Shown here: positions 9,155 through 17,028 of the stretch, piece by piece
Layout: every line of letters starts with the position of its first letter
How positions within the stretch are numbered: position 1 is the first letter of the stretch
DNA from: Syntrophobacter sp963666995
GTDB lineage: Bacteria > Desulfobacterota > Syntrophobacteria > Syntrophobacterales > Syntrophobacteraceae
Direction: 5' to 3'
Length of the DNA: 64,000 bases
Assembly (NCBI GenBank): GCA_963666995.1
Contig: OY762941.1
Coordinates: 2,356,001-2,420,000 of the forward strand
Made by a program: the position numbers and the translations under genes
Notes under the pieces: model-generated
Seen by the model: only the letters and a program-made list of their open reading frames with translations
Told to the model about the DNA's origin: nothing
The model's database searches: none

Positions 9155-9916
9155 CTACCACCACTTAACCAGATCCGTCACTTGCCTCCTGATTTCGATG
9201 AACTCCGGGTCGGCATAATCCCTTGGATGGGGAAGGCCGACTTTGATGATTTCTTTGATGCGGGTTGGCTTCTGAGAAAGCACGAGGATATTTTCGCCCA
9301 GGTATACGGCTTCCTCGAGGTTATGGGTAACATAGATGATGGTCGCGTTGATCTGGCGCCACAACCTCAAGATCTCGTCCATCATATGAAATCTGGTCTT
9401 TATATCCAGTTGGCCAAAGGGCTCGTCCATCAACAGAAGGTCGGGCTCCGTCACGAAGGCCCGGGCGATCGCGACCCTCTGGTTCATGCCCGCTGATATT
9501 TGATGGGGATAGTATTTGTCGAAACCGTCGAGCTTTACCATGTGGATGATGTTGGAGATGCGCTCATCAATCTTCGCCGGATCGCACCCTTTGATTTCGA
9601 GTCCGAATTTTATATTGTCCCGGAGATTCCGCCACGGCAGGGCGGAAGGCTCCTGGAAGACGAAACTGATGTTGTGAATTCTTGGATCCGCAGGTTGGCC
9701 GTTTATTTCTATCTTTCCCTTAGTGGGTTTAAGGATGGTCGTTATCAGATTGCAGAGCGTCGTCTTGCCGCACCCGGTCGGTCCGACAATGCACAGAAAC
9801 TCATTCTCCATCACACTAAAGTTCAACCTGTCCAGAACCAGAAGGTCGCCGAATTCCATGGTAAAGTCAGTAAATTTTATTTTGGCTTTTCGTCCATCAA
9901 GATTCGAGCGGGTCAT
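9155..9916 (-). CDS. ABC transporter ATPase (NitT/TauT type), copy 2
   Basis: A 253-residue cytoplasmic nucleotide-binding subunit. Walker A GPTGCGKTT is at about 45-53, Q-loop FQEP near 87, and Walker B LLLMDEP near 160-166. The signature is degenerate, reading SAGMNQR instead of SGGMxQR, which may lower activity or mark this as the specialised partner in a heterodimer with the preceding gene. The start ATG overlaps the stop of the upstream ATPase gene by four bases (atga), a translational-coupling arrangement. Heterodimeric ATPases are less common in this importer family, which usually uses two identical subunits. High confidence in family, none in substrate. Confidence 0.92.
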   Translation of the reverse strand: MTRSNLDGRKAKIKFTDFTMEFGDLLVLDRLNFSVMENEFLCIVGPTGCGKTTLCNLITTILKPTKGKIEINGQPADPRIHNISFVFQEPSALPWRNLRDNIKFGLEIKGCDPAKIDERISNIIHMVKLDGFDKYYPHQISAGMNQRVAIARAFVTEPDLLLMDEPFGQLDIKTRFHMMDEILRLWRQINATIIYVTHNLEEAVYLGENILVLSQKPTRIKEIIKVGLPHPRDYADPEFIEIRRQVTDLVKWW

Positions 9917-10653
9917 AGCTCCACCTCATAAAAGCCTGTAATCTCTCTTCGCAGTGCCAGGAAGTCCTTGTTGGTCAAATCTCGAGGTCTTGGCAAATCA
10001 ACGACGATTTCCGCTCGTATCTGGGCAGGCGGGGGTGACAGGACGAGTACTCTCTCACCCAGAAATACCGCCTCTTCGACGTTATTCGTTACGAATACGA
10101 CGGTGGTTTTCATTTCTTCCCAGATGCGTTGCACTTCCATTTGCATGTAATAGCGCGTTTGAGCGTCCAGGCTGCCGAAGGGTTCATCCATCAAAAGCAG
10201 ATCGGGATCCGTGACGAGAGCCCTCGCCAGGGCCACTCTCTGCTTCATTCCGCCCGATATCTGGTGAGGATAATAATGCTCGAACCCCTTCAGTCCCACC
10301 AGTTCAAGGACTTTGCCGACCTTTTCATTGATTTCGGTTTCGCTGAAATTCTTGATCTCGAGCCCGAATTTTACGTCGTTCCAAAGCGTCCGCCATGGAA
10401 GGCACGACGGCTCCTGAAAGACAAATCCCAACTTGTGCTTTCTGGGATCCATCGGCTCGCCGTCAATGACAACTTTGCCTCTTGTCGGCGGAACCAGGCC
10501 GGCAATCACCTGCAAAAGTACGGTCTTGCCGCTTCCGCTCGGACCTACCAGACATAGAAACTCGTTTTCCCTGACCGAAAAATTAAGATTGTCCAAAACA
10601 TGGAAGCCGCCGAAGCTCTGGTCCACTTCCACTCTGACTTTTTCTCCGTCCAT
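9913..10653 (-). CDS. ABC transporter ATPase (NitT/TauT type), copy 1
   Basis: A 246-residue nucleotide-binding subunit with canonical motifs: Walker A GPSGSGKT, signature ISGGMKQRVALARAL, Walker B LLLMDEPFGSLD and D-loop. The ATG at 10653 has a ggcggag site upstream; a TTG eight codons earlier is the longer alternative. It overlaps the next ATPase gene by four bases, and together they power the permease 350 bp upstream. The two ATPases are clearly paralogous but diverged, so they likely function as a heterodimer. The switch-histidine position reads FVTNNVEEAV, where most family members have THD or THN, so the usual histidine is replaced by Asn; its partner keeps THN. Confidence 0.92.
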   Translation of the reverse strand: MDGEKVRVEVDQSFGGFHVLDNLNFSVRENEFLCLVGPSGSGKTVLLQVIAGLVPPTRGKVVIDGEPMDPRKHKLGFVFQEPSCLPWRTLWNDVKFGLEIKNFSETEINEKVGKVLELVGLKGFEHYYPHQISGGMKQRVALARALVTDPDLLLMDEPFGSLDAQTRYYMQMEVQRIWEEMKTTVVFVTNNVEEAVFLGERVLVLSPPPAQIRAEIVVDLPRPRDLTNKDFLALRREITGFYEVEL

Positions 10654-11007
10654 TGTGGTTTTCTCCGCCCCAAGCAAGCAGTTAGGATGGCGTGAAGATG
10701 TTTCTACATGAACTCATGGCTGCTCATCCCATCGATACGCCGAATCCTATCGGATGAGCAGGCATAAGCAGTCCGGATCCTCAACAACATGGATTCTTCT
10801 CTTACTTCTCAGGAAAAGCCGGGTCGTCCGAAACCACACCTTCCATCCCCTGAAGAGGATCGCACATGGTCCCCCGCCGGAGACCCGGCAGCCCAGAGAG
10901 TAAGGGAGCCAGGAGGGATCGCTCGCTTCAACCGAACCGCCCGAAAGCCCGAGGCACCTCTCGCATCGTAACCCCGCGGAAGATACTCCGGCCTTGTGAA
11001 GGCTGCT
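10654..11007. other. Gap inside the ABC operon
   Basis: Roughly 350 bp between the permease stop and the first ATPase start, long for an operon-internal gap. It is GC-rich, without a supported gene, and could hold a second promoter or a regulatory leader for the ATPase pair. The string agccaggagg at about 10908-10917 resembles a piece of a B12 box but no other cobalamin-riboswitch elements are present. Confidence 0.4.
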
Positions 11008-11859
11008 CTACAGCGAGACCTCCCACCTCCATTTGAACATCCATTTCTCAAATCGCAAGATGATCTCATTCATGGCGAAACCGATAATGCCGATGATGAG
11101 CATCCCCACAACCACCTCAGGCAGCCTGAGCAATTCAGCATACTTCAGGATCAGGCGGCCTACGCCTACACCCTCGCCGCCGATCATTTCCGCGGCCACG
11201 ATACACATCCAGGCCATTCCCAGGCCGACACGCATACCGGAAGTAATGTCCGGCAATACCGAGGGAACGACGATCTTCCAGATCCTGAAAAACTTGCCGG
11301 CTCCAAAAACCTTGGCCACATTGACGTAGACGGGGTTCACGCGGGGCACCGCCACCAGTGTATTGATCCACACCGGGAAAAAGGCCCCGAGCCATATCAG
11401 GAACACGTATCGTGAGAAACCGGTCAGCACCACTATCGACAGCGGGATCCAGGCTATGGGGGGAATAAACCGCACTGGCTCGATTATCGATCTCGTACGA
11501 TTATAGATCTTCCCGTTCAGCCCCATCCACAATCCCAAAGGAATACCCATGGCGGCTGCGAGCCCGAAGCCTGCCAGAATGCGTATGATACTGACCGTGA
11601 TGTGGGCCCTCAACGTGTAGCCTTCGACATCACCTATCTGGTACAGCTTTACGAATGCCGTCCACACGTCCGCCGGTGCGGGAACGAAGGGTGAATTGAG
11701 GATCCTGGCCACAATATCCCAGACGATCACGGATACGATGAGGCTAAGGCAGTTATAGGAGAAATCACTTTTGAAGTATCTGCCAAGCGAATACTTCCGG
11801 GGCTGACCTCCGAGGACAGCCTCCTGCTTACACACTTTTGAGTTGGCCGGTGTGGACAA
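11008..11859 (-). CDS. NitT/TauT-type ABC transporter permease
   Basis: A 283-residue inner-membrane permease of the SsuC/TauC/NrtB type. About six hydrophobic segments are visible, with the ATPase-contact EAA loop around AKVFGAGKFFRIWKIVVPSVLPDI. I chose a TTG start at 11859 because aaaggag lies eight bases before it and the length then matches the family; the 80 extra residues of the longest open frame are hydrophilic, unlike this family, and run into the preceding gene. It works with the two ATPases and the binding protein downstream. The gap of about 150 bp to the LarC-like gene upstream suggests it is still in the same transcript. Substrate unknown. Confidence 0.9.
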   Translation of the reverse strand: MSTPANSKVCKQEAVLGGQPRKYSLGRYFKSDFSYNCLSLIVSVIVWDIVARILNSPFVPAPADVWTAFVKLYQIGDVEGYTLRAHITVSIIRILAGFGLAAAMGIPLGLWMGLNGKIYNRTRSIIEPVRFIPPIAWIPLSIVVLTGFSRYVFLIWLGAFFPVWINTLVAVPRVNPVYVNVAKVFGAGKFFRIWKIVVPSVLPDITSGMRVGLGMAWMCIVAAEMIGGEGVGVGRLILKYAELLRLPEVVVGMLIIGIIGFAMNEIILRFEKWMFKWRWEVSL

Positions 11860-12011
11860 GGCACCTTCTCCTTTTTCTATCTGGGTTGTGAGGAATGGAG
11901 CTTTACGCGCGGGTCGATGCCCGGTACCATCTGCCTGGCGCTCCACGTAGTTTCCAGGGATTTTGCCGATCGCATCGCCCTTCAGCTTACTCCGGACCAC
12001 GAGCACCCAGG

Positions 12012-12521
12012 TTACAGCTCGATGTACTGCACTCCAACCCGAGCGCTCTTCGCGGTCTCCTCGATTTTGCGCCTCAGTTCCATGGGGGACAGGGCACAAC
12101 CCAACTCGTCACGAATGCGTCTCACCAGTGAGAAAAGGTCATCACTCTCGATAGCAAAATAGCCCGTCTCATCTCCCCCTCGCTTTTTCAGGCAGATGCT
12201 GCAGGCCAATTCCTTCTCTCCCTTCCTGATCCGAAATTCCTTCCGTTGACTGATCGTTCTGTGGAAGACATGCCCTGTTGGTATGCGGTGGTATCCGTAA
12301 CTCCCGATAGTCTCGACTATGAATCGAGCCACGTCGGTTTCGGCCGCGGGGTCAATGTCCAGCAGGAGCAGATGACCGACACGCCCCTTTTTGGTAATCG
12401 TAGGCAAGAGGTTGCGGTTGCGAACGCCCGGGATGGAAAGGGCGTCCATCACCCATGCCAGATCCTCCGCGCTTATGTGGTCCACTTGTACCAACAGGAG
12501 CAAGCCTTCTTTTTTTTCCAT
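12012..12521 (-). CDS. Stand-alone LarC C-terminal-domain paralogue (DUF111-like)
   Basis: A 169-residue cytoplasmic protein. Its first 90 residues align by eye with the C-terminal half of LarC, the nickel-inserting enzyme of pincer-cofactor synthesis: QVDHISAEDLAWVMDAL parallels the LarC ETSIDDMNPEFYNYTMEKL, TITKKGRVGHLLLLDI parallels PIQMKKNRPGVLVRVLL, and IVETIGSYGYHR parallels FRETTSLGVRVQ. The intact LarC at 61383-62549 in this window served as the comparison. The acidic DDMN core is changed (VDHISAED), so metal chemistry may differ. The ATG has ggaag as ribosome site. It sits between an SCP2-like gene and an ABC permease, an arrangement I do not know from the literature. Roles in nickel handling or in a modified cofactor are guesses; the homology itself is fairly clear. 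Confidence 0.7.
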   Translation of the reverse strand: MEKKEGLLLLVQVDHISAEDLAWVMDALSIPGVRNRNLLPTITKKGRVGHLLLLDIDPAAETDVARFIVETIGSYGYHRIPTGHVFHRTISQRKEFRIRKGEKELACSICLKKRGGDETGYFAIESDDLFSLVRRIRDELGCALSPMELRRKIEETAKSARVGVQYIEL

Positions 12522-12589
12522 GGCGAACTTCCGGAAGAAATTGCCGGAACGGCAATTTACTTATGTCAAGAATCGTATTACGCTACAAA

Positions 12590-12931
12590 TTAGTATACTC
12601 GGACCGCCTCCAACAGCACCTTGGCGCCCAGGGCATCGCCGATGGCGCCGTCCACCGACAATTGCTTTGTTATAACAGCGCCTACGATAGTCGTTTCGCC
12701 GTTGAACAGAGCGGACATGTTGCTGTCGGTCCCATTGATGCTGACATCGGGGTTCTTGATCGTCCCTTCCCCGAATTCCGCGATTTTGCCGCCCTTGGCG
12801 ACAAAGTAAAATGCCCCCTTGTCCACGTCGGTAATATTGAACTGCACCGACTTATCCCAATCGGGAAATTCAGTCTCCAGATCGACCTTCTGGTTGATTT
12901 TACTGATTTGGGACAGGTATTTTTCCATCAT
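12590..12931 (-). CDS. SCP2 sterol-binding-domain-like protein
   Basis: A 113-residue soluble protein resembling the SCP2 fold: a beta strand (VQFNITDVDKGAFYFVAKGGKIAEF), then NPDVSINGTDSNMSALFNGE and a C-terminal helix. In this family the fold makes a hydrophobic tunnel for lipids or acyl-CoA-like ligands. A clean aggagg lies eight bases before the first of two ATGs. It is third gene of the operon that begins at 14124, close downstream of the ferredoxin gene (about 15 bp). The context suggests binding a hydrophobic substrate or intermediate for the adjacent iron-sulfur enzymes, but the ligand is not readable from sequence. Confidence 0.8.
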   Translation of the reverse strand: MMEKYLSQISKINQKVDLETEFPDWDKSVQFNITDVDKGAFYFVAKGGKIAEFGEGTIKNPDVSINGTDSNMSALFNGETTIVGAVITKQLSVDGAIGDALGAKVLLEAVRVY

Positions 12932-12946
12932 GGCGATGGCCTCCTG

Positions 12947-13264
12947 CTAGTTTCTCTTAAAGGTTTTCTTCGGGAGTGTGTTCTCCACGAAGGTCACTTT
13001 GATCGCTCCCTCCGATGCTTTCGGACACACCTTCACACAGTTCATACACCCCGTGCACAGGGATGGGAAGGTGGCAATTGGAATCCATTCCTTTGACGTG
13101 GTTGTATGTCCTTCGGGCTTTTGCGTGTAGCAGCGCATCACATGCGGTTCACATGCCTGCAGGCACTTGCCGCAATCCATTGCGCCCAGGCAGGCGTCCA
13201 TGTTGAAAACAATCTCGGGAAACAGCTTGTTTACGGTTTTGATCTCCATTTTTGAGAAACTCAT
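12947..13264 (-). CDS. Small 4Fe-4S ferredoxin-like protein
   Basis: A 105-residue protein with two cysteine groups: DACLGAMDCGKCLQACEPHVMRC in the N-terminal half and CTGCMNCVKVCP near residue 71, so at least one and probably two 4Fe-4S clusters. The first group is atypical in spacing (CxxxxxCxxCxxxC). The ATG at 13264 is two bases after the TAG of the upstream gene, with aaggaggag eight bases before it; a GTG three codons earlier overlaps that stop and is less likely. Translation is therefore tightly coupled to the preceding iron-sulfur protein, and the two probably form one electron-transfer unit. Confidence 0.88.
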   Translation of the reverse strand: MSFSKMEIKTVNKLFPEIVFNMDACLGAMDCGKCLQACEPHVMRCYTQKPEGHTTTSKEWIPIATFPSLCTGCMNCVKVCPKASEGAIKVTFVENTLPKKTFKRN

Positions 13265-13266
13265 GG

Positions 13267-14124
13267 CTACCACTCCTCCTTCAGCGTTGGAATGGACTCC
13301 CGCTCGACCATGTCAACCGCCTCCTCGGGGCACACTCTCATGCACTGGCCGCATCCAAAGCACTTGTCCTGCTTGAATATGGCTTTCTCGTATGTCGGGG
13401 AATAGTTTATCGCCTGGAACTGGCACGCCTTGATGCAGGTCCCGCAGCCGGTGCACTTGTCCAAATCGTGTTTGGCGGCGTAATGGCCCTTCTTGAGGAT
13501 TCCGTTGATGCCCCAATCCAGCCGCCATTGGAGCCATACGCACACGGGGTATTCACAGTTGCACAGCTTTGACATGAAGGCGGGAGAACCCATGTAGGAC
13601 GCCTGGTGGATGAGCCCTTCTTCTGAACACTTCTCCAGATGCTCTTTGGCCTCTTCCGCCGAAACCGTCTCGATCTTGTGCTCTTTCCAGATCCTCTCGG
13701 GGTGCTCTTCGTACATGCTCGCATAGGCTGAGATGCCCAGACAAAGCGTGTTCTCCGGACCTGCGTATTTCCCGCCGCGCTTGTACTTGCGGCACGTGCA
13801 CGCGAGCTTTACGAACCCGCCGTGTTCGTCCGCAACATCCACCATTTCCTTGGCTTCGTCCGGAGTGACCGTCTGAGCGGAATGATATTTCGAAAACCCT
13901 TCCTCCCAATCGTAGTCGGCAAGCTTTTCCAGGCGGGGGCTCAACCGAACCTTCAGCCTGTCGACTTCCCCTGAAACCGGTCCCCATAATTTCGCCTGAA
14001 CCTGCCGGTAATTCGAGTTCCACTCCTTGAGCCAGTCATCCATGTCGTCGAAAGTCCTGACATAGTTCTCCACTGCAAGATACCATTTCTTCCCTTTTCC
14101 GTGTTCGGTACACCAGTCACACAT
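13267..14124 (-). CDS. 4Fe-4S dicluster protein with Cys-rich N-terminal domain
   Basis: A 285-residue protein, first gene of the operon. The C-terminal 70 residues hold two classical clusters (CTGCGTCIKACQ and CFGCGQCMRVCPEEA). The preceding 200 residues carry more cysteines: a CDWC near the N-terminus, ACTCRKYKRGGK, and KLCNCEYPVCVW. These could bind another cluster or metal, and resemble the cysteine-rich modules of ferredoxin-linked oxidoreductases found next to membrane or methyltransferase systems in anaerobes. The ribosome site aaggag is six bases before the ATG. I infer an electron carrier or reductase acting on whatever the ABC system imports; the substrate and redox partner are unknown. 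Confidence 0.85.
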   Translation of the reverse strand: MCDWCTEHGKGKKWYLAVENYVRTFDDMDDWLKEWNSNYRQVQAKLWGPVSGEVDRLKVRLSPRLEKLADYDWEEGFSKYHSAQTVTPDEAKEMVDVADEHGGFVKLACTCRKYKRGGKYAGPENTLCLGISAYASMYEEHPERIWKEHKIETVSAEEAKEHLEKCSEEGLIHQASYMGSPAFMSKLCNCEYPVCVWLQWRLDWGINGILKKGHYAAKHDLDKCTGCGTCIKACQFQAINYSPTYEKAIFKQDKCFGCGQCMRVCPEEAVDMVERESIPTLKEEW

Positions 14125-14165
14125 TCTTTTCTCCTTTTGTTATCTGGGAAATCGTCTGCAGGTCC

Positions 14166-14194
14166 TAAATTGCATACAATATCTAACGTGTCAA
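14166..14194 (-). promoter_or_regulatory. Candidate promoter of the ferredoxin/LarC-like/ABC operon
   Basis: A perfect TTGACA (-35) is on the minus strand at 14189-14194. With 17-bp spacing the -10 would fall at about 14166-14171, but that hexamer (aattta) is poor, so activation or a different -10 is possible. The first operator-like palindrome (14170-14179) lies in the spacer and overlaps this -10, a position suited to repression. Confidence 0.4.
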
Positions 14195-14277
14195 GAGATT
14201 TTTGTCATACAATAAATTATCTAACATGGCTCTCTGCTTCGCATAACCTTATTTTGGAATGGTCGAATTGTATACAA
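14170..14277. promoter_or_regulatory. Cluster of three GntR-type operator-like palindromes
   Basis: ttgcatacaa (14170-14179), ttgtcatacaa (14202-14212) and the perfect palindrome ttgtatacaa (14268-14277). The first two also share a following atctaac, so this is a partly repeated unit. Inverted TTGT/ACAA repeats around a TA centre are typical of FadR/VanR-type GntR operators. They sit upstream of the minus-strand operon starting at 14124. Confidence 0.55.
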
Positions 14278-14279
14278 AC

Positions 14280-14701
14280 TTTCGAATATTTAAGCCGATT
14301 TCCGAATGCACGGGCAGGGGGAGGGGGAGGGAAGAAAACAAAAAAATCCGCCGAAAAAAAAGAGAAGGGGACGGGGCCGGTGGACCCTTGCCTGTCACCT
14401 CACGCGCATTCCCGATGGGAAAACCACCACTCACCTTTGCGCTTTCCCGCGCTGGAGCGATGACACACTGCGCGGTCACTCTTATAGAAGAAGTGTTTGC
14501 TCAACCTGGAACGAGGGGAGTAAAGAAGGGGACTGTTGCCCGCTGGTGGTTCTCCATTCGTTCTTTGTGAATTCGATCGGATCGTTGCTTTTCCCCTTTC
14601 AACTTCTTTGGCGGACAACAAGAATGAAGGGGGCGGGGAAGGATTCGAGCTGAAAATGATTTGGGTTTGCGAAACTTGCCGATACACAGGGAGGCTATAC
14701 G
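14280..14701. other. Purine-rich intergenic stretch with G-quadruplex motif
   Basis: Between the operator cluster and the ABM gene. A run of four G-tracts (ggg, ggggg, ggggg, ggg with 1-2 nt loops) spans 14312-14331, followed by long A-rich tracts to 14363. No gene is supported; the plus-strand promoter for the ABM gene must lie here but was not identified. Confidence 0.5.
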
Positions 14702-14992
14702 ATGTTTGTTGTTCTGATCGCTTTTCCGCCGATAAAAGCAGGTAAAGATGCCGAGTTCAGGGAATGGTTCGTCCGGTCGAACGAAGAGTTTTCCAAATTC
14801 AAGGGTTTTATCAGGAGAACACTTTTGAAGCCTTTGGAGGAGGGCAACTACGCGGCAATCGTTGAGTTCGAGAACAGGGACGCCTTCAGGGCGATGCACG
14901 GCAGCCCCGCCCATGACAAAGCGGGCGAGCGTGTGGCGCCGCTTTTTGACGGCAGTCCCACTCCCCGCTTTTATGAAGTGGTCACGGGTTAG
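14702..14992 (+). CDS. Antibiotic-biosynthesis-monooxygenase (ABM) fold protein
   Basis: A 96-residue single-domain protein with the ferredoxin-like dimeric alpha/beta-barrel pattern: FVVLIAFPPIKAGKDAEFREWF, then FKGFIRRTLL and NYAAIVEFENRDAFRAMHGSPAH. Members range from quinol monooxygenases and heme-degrading enzymes to proteins without known activity, so the reaction cannot be assigned. A gggagg site lies seven bases before the ATG. It is divergent from the ferredoxin/ABC operon and convergent with the S1-domain gene, so it is probably a single-gene transcript. Confidence 0.85.
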   Translation: MFVVLIAFPPIKAGKDAEFREWFVRSNEEFSKFKGFIRRTLLKPLEEGNYAAIVEFENRDAFRAMHGSPAHDKAGERVAPLFDGSPTPRFYEVVTG

Positions 14993-15047
14993 GTCTGAAT
15001 TCAGGGCCAGGCCGGGGGATCAGCCGGAAAGGGAAGAAGCCCGGTTT

Positions 15048-16259
15048 CTATTTCTTCGTCTTCCCGGCGAGTTTCGTCTTCAAAAGATCTGCCAGAGTTC
15101 CCATCGAGGCGGGTTTTTCTCTGGACTGCTGTGTATAGTATTCCTCTGTTTCCTTAGCATCTTCCGCCTGTTCGGAGCCTGTCAGCGACAGGGAAATACG
15201 CTTATTGTCCTTCTCGATATTATCGACCTTTACTTCGATAGTCTGGCCCAGGGTCAGCACCTCGCGTGGGTGGTTGATCCGCTTCCCCGATCCAAGCTTG
15301 GAAATGTGCAGAAGACCGTCCACTCCGGAAGCCAGCTTGACGAAGGCGCCGAAGTTCGTCAATCGAACCACGGTCCCACTGTGGTTTGACCCTTGAGGAA
15401 AAGTCTTCTCAATGTTTTCCCAGGGGTCGGGCAATGCGCGCTTTAAACTGAAAGAGAGCCGGTCCTTCTCCCAATCCAGCGACAAGGCCACCACTTCAAC
15501 TTCCCGTCCGACTTCCAGCAGTTCGTGTATGTCCTCCACCCGATCCCAACTGATTTCCGAGATGGGGATAAGCCCCTCCAGAACGCCGATCTTCACGAAA
15601 GCGCCGAACTTCAGGATGGAGGTGATCGTTCCCCTAACCTTCATCCCTTCGTGCAGCAGGCCTTTCTGGGCTTCCCGCTGCTTTTGGCGTTCCTCTTCCA
15701 GGACCGACCGGTTGGACAAGACGATGTTTCGTCCATTCTCGTCATATTGACTGATTCGAAAAGCGAGATGTTGGCCGATGAGATCGTTCGAACTTCCCGT
15801 GCGTTGCAGGCCCATCTGGGAAAACGGGCAAAAGCCGCGGAGTCCTCCGGCTATCCTGATATCAAAGCCGCCCTTGATTTCTTTCTCAACAACACCGTCC
15901 ACCGGTATTCCGTTTTGCCACGCGTCTTCCAGGTAGTGCCGCCCGGCCTCGCCCCCGCTGATCCGGGTGGTAAAACGCAGTTCGTTGTTGTTTGCCGACA
16001 GGGAATAGGCTTCGATGACGTCGCCTTCCTTTGCGGAAAGGTTGCCTTCCTCGTCCAGTAATTCCTTCCTGTCGAGATAACCTTCGCTCTTTCCGCCCAG
16101 GTCGAGGAAGATCGATTCGGCCGAAATCTTGACGATCCTTGCCTTCACCTTCTGCCCGGGGGTGAACCGGACGGGCTTCACAAAACTCTCTTCCAAGAGT
16201 TCGGCAAAGCTTTCTTCCTCCTCTGTCTCATCCATTCTTTCATCTTTGTTTTCTTGCAT
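15048..16259 (-). CDS. S1-domain RNA-binding protein (ribosomal protein S1-like)
   Basis: A 403-residue cytoplasmic RNA-binding protein. An acidic N-terminal tail (about 30 residues) is followed by four S1/OB repeats at roughly 34-100, 117-187, 203-272 and 288-358; repeats three and four carry the best motifs (GTITSILKFGAFVKIGVLEGLIPISEIS and GTVVRLTNFGAFVKLASGVDGLLHIS). A basic C-terminal tail ends in LAGKTKK. True ribosomal S1 usually has six repeats in this group, so this is probably an S1-like paralogue acting in mRNA binding or translation rather than rpsA itself. Ribosome site aaagg or aagggg precedes the ATG; Met9 is a less likely alternative. Confidence 0.9.
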   Translation of the reverse strand: MQENKDERMDETEEEESFAELLEESFVKPVRFTPGQKVKARIVKISAESIFLDLGGKSEGYLDRKELLDEEGNLSAKEGDVIEAYSLSANNNELRFTTRISGGEAGRHYLEDAWQNGIPVDGVVEKEIKGGFDIRIAGGLRGFCPFSQMGLQRTGSSNDLIGQHLAFRISQYDENGRNIVLSNRSVLEEERQKQREAQKGLLHEGMKVRGTITSILKFGAFVKIGVLEGLIPISEISWDRVEDIHELLEVGREVEVVALSLDWEKDRLSFSLKRALPDPWENIEKTFPQGSNHSGTVVRLTNFGAFVKLASGVDGLLHISKLGSGKRINHPREVLTLGQTIEVKVDNIEKDNKRISLSLTGSEQAEDAKETEEYYTQQSREKPASMGTLADLLKTKLAGKTKK

Positions 16260-16661
16260 TTACGCCTTTAACCCCTTCAAAAAATCAATGTTTAGCCGAG
16301 ACGTTCCCGCTCCTTCTGTCCCTGCCGCATTTGCCGCGCGAAATCCGGAATTGCGCGCCGGCGCAACTGGTTCGCTCCCTATGATAACGGATATTCAATG
16401 CAAAAAGCCAGTTGACTCTGCATTCCAGGGGCTGGAGCGGGGAATGATTTGAAGCCGGCGCCGACCGGGGACCACCGCGTGAGGGGCGTGGGGTTTGCGA
16501 AAGGAGAGGGAGCGGACCTTCATCCCGAATCCGGGACAGCCCGGAAGCCCATGGGAGCCTACCCGCTCTCGGCCTTCAAGAATAGGGAAAAGGAGAATTT
16601 TTTGTTCTTGACAAGCCATCTTTAACCGTGAGAAAGTTTAAAGAGTGACAAAATGTTCATA

Positions 16662-16914
16662 TGCTAAACTTTTCAACGGGAAATAGGATTGCAGAGTTTT
16701 TGGGATTCATTATTCGCGACGGAAAGTGAGTTTATGAAACCAGAACTTGATAATTCCAAAACCGCTTCCCACGATGTCCGACCAAGCAATGCCGGCGTTT
16801 GCACAAAGCAAGATATCCTGAAATTTAACATCTGCAGCCTTTCGCACCGAATTTGGATGCATCCGGCACAGAAAACGCTTGATACCCGCCATCTGCTCAT
16901 GCGGGTGGTTTTTT
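16662..16914 (+). ncRNA. Possible small RNA ending at an orphan terminator
   Basis: In the 1-kb gene-free region 16260-17301, a good intrinsic terminator (16884-16914) has no supported gene in front of it. An extended -10-like element (tgctaaact, 16662-16670) lies about 215 bp upstream. The open frame across this stretch reads through the terminator and has no protein features. A transcript of about 240 nt is therefore possible but unproven. Confidence 0.25.
16884..16914 (+). terminator. Orphan intrinsic terminator
   Basis: Stem acccgc (16884-16889) with gcgggt (16901-16906), 11-nt loop, followed by ggtttttt. No plus-strand gene precedes it. Confidence 0.6.
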
Positions 16915-17028
16915 CTTTTGCGGCAATTCTTTGGCTCTCCCCGGCACGAGAACATTCAGTCACATAGGGCGGTGACGGGAATGATCCACCACAAACGAGG
17001 AGTGAAGACAACCAGATCGTTTTCGTAC

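Noticed and set aside
10898..10925. B12-box-like agccaggagg in the ABC operon gap
   Set aside because: The other conserved parts of a cobalamin riboswitch and correct spacing are missing, and the string is on the strand opposite the operon.
11860..12099. 80-residue N-terminal extension of the ABC permease
   Set aside because: Family length and a strong ribosome site at the TTG at 11859 support the shorter protein; the extension overlaps the LarC-like gene.
16689..16967. 92-codon plus-strand open frame
   Set aside because: It runs through the intrinsic terminator at 16884-16914, has no ribosome site and no family resemblance.
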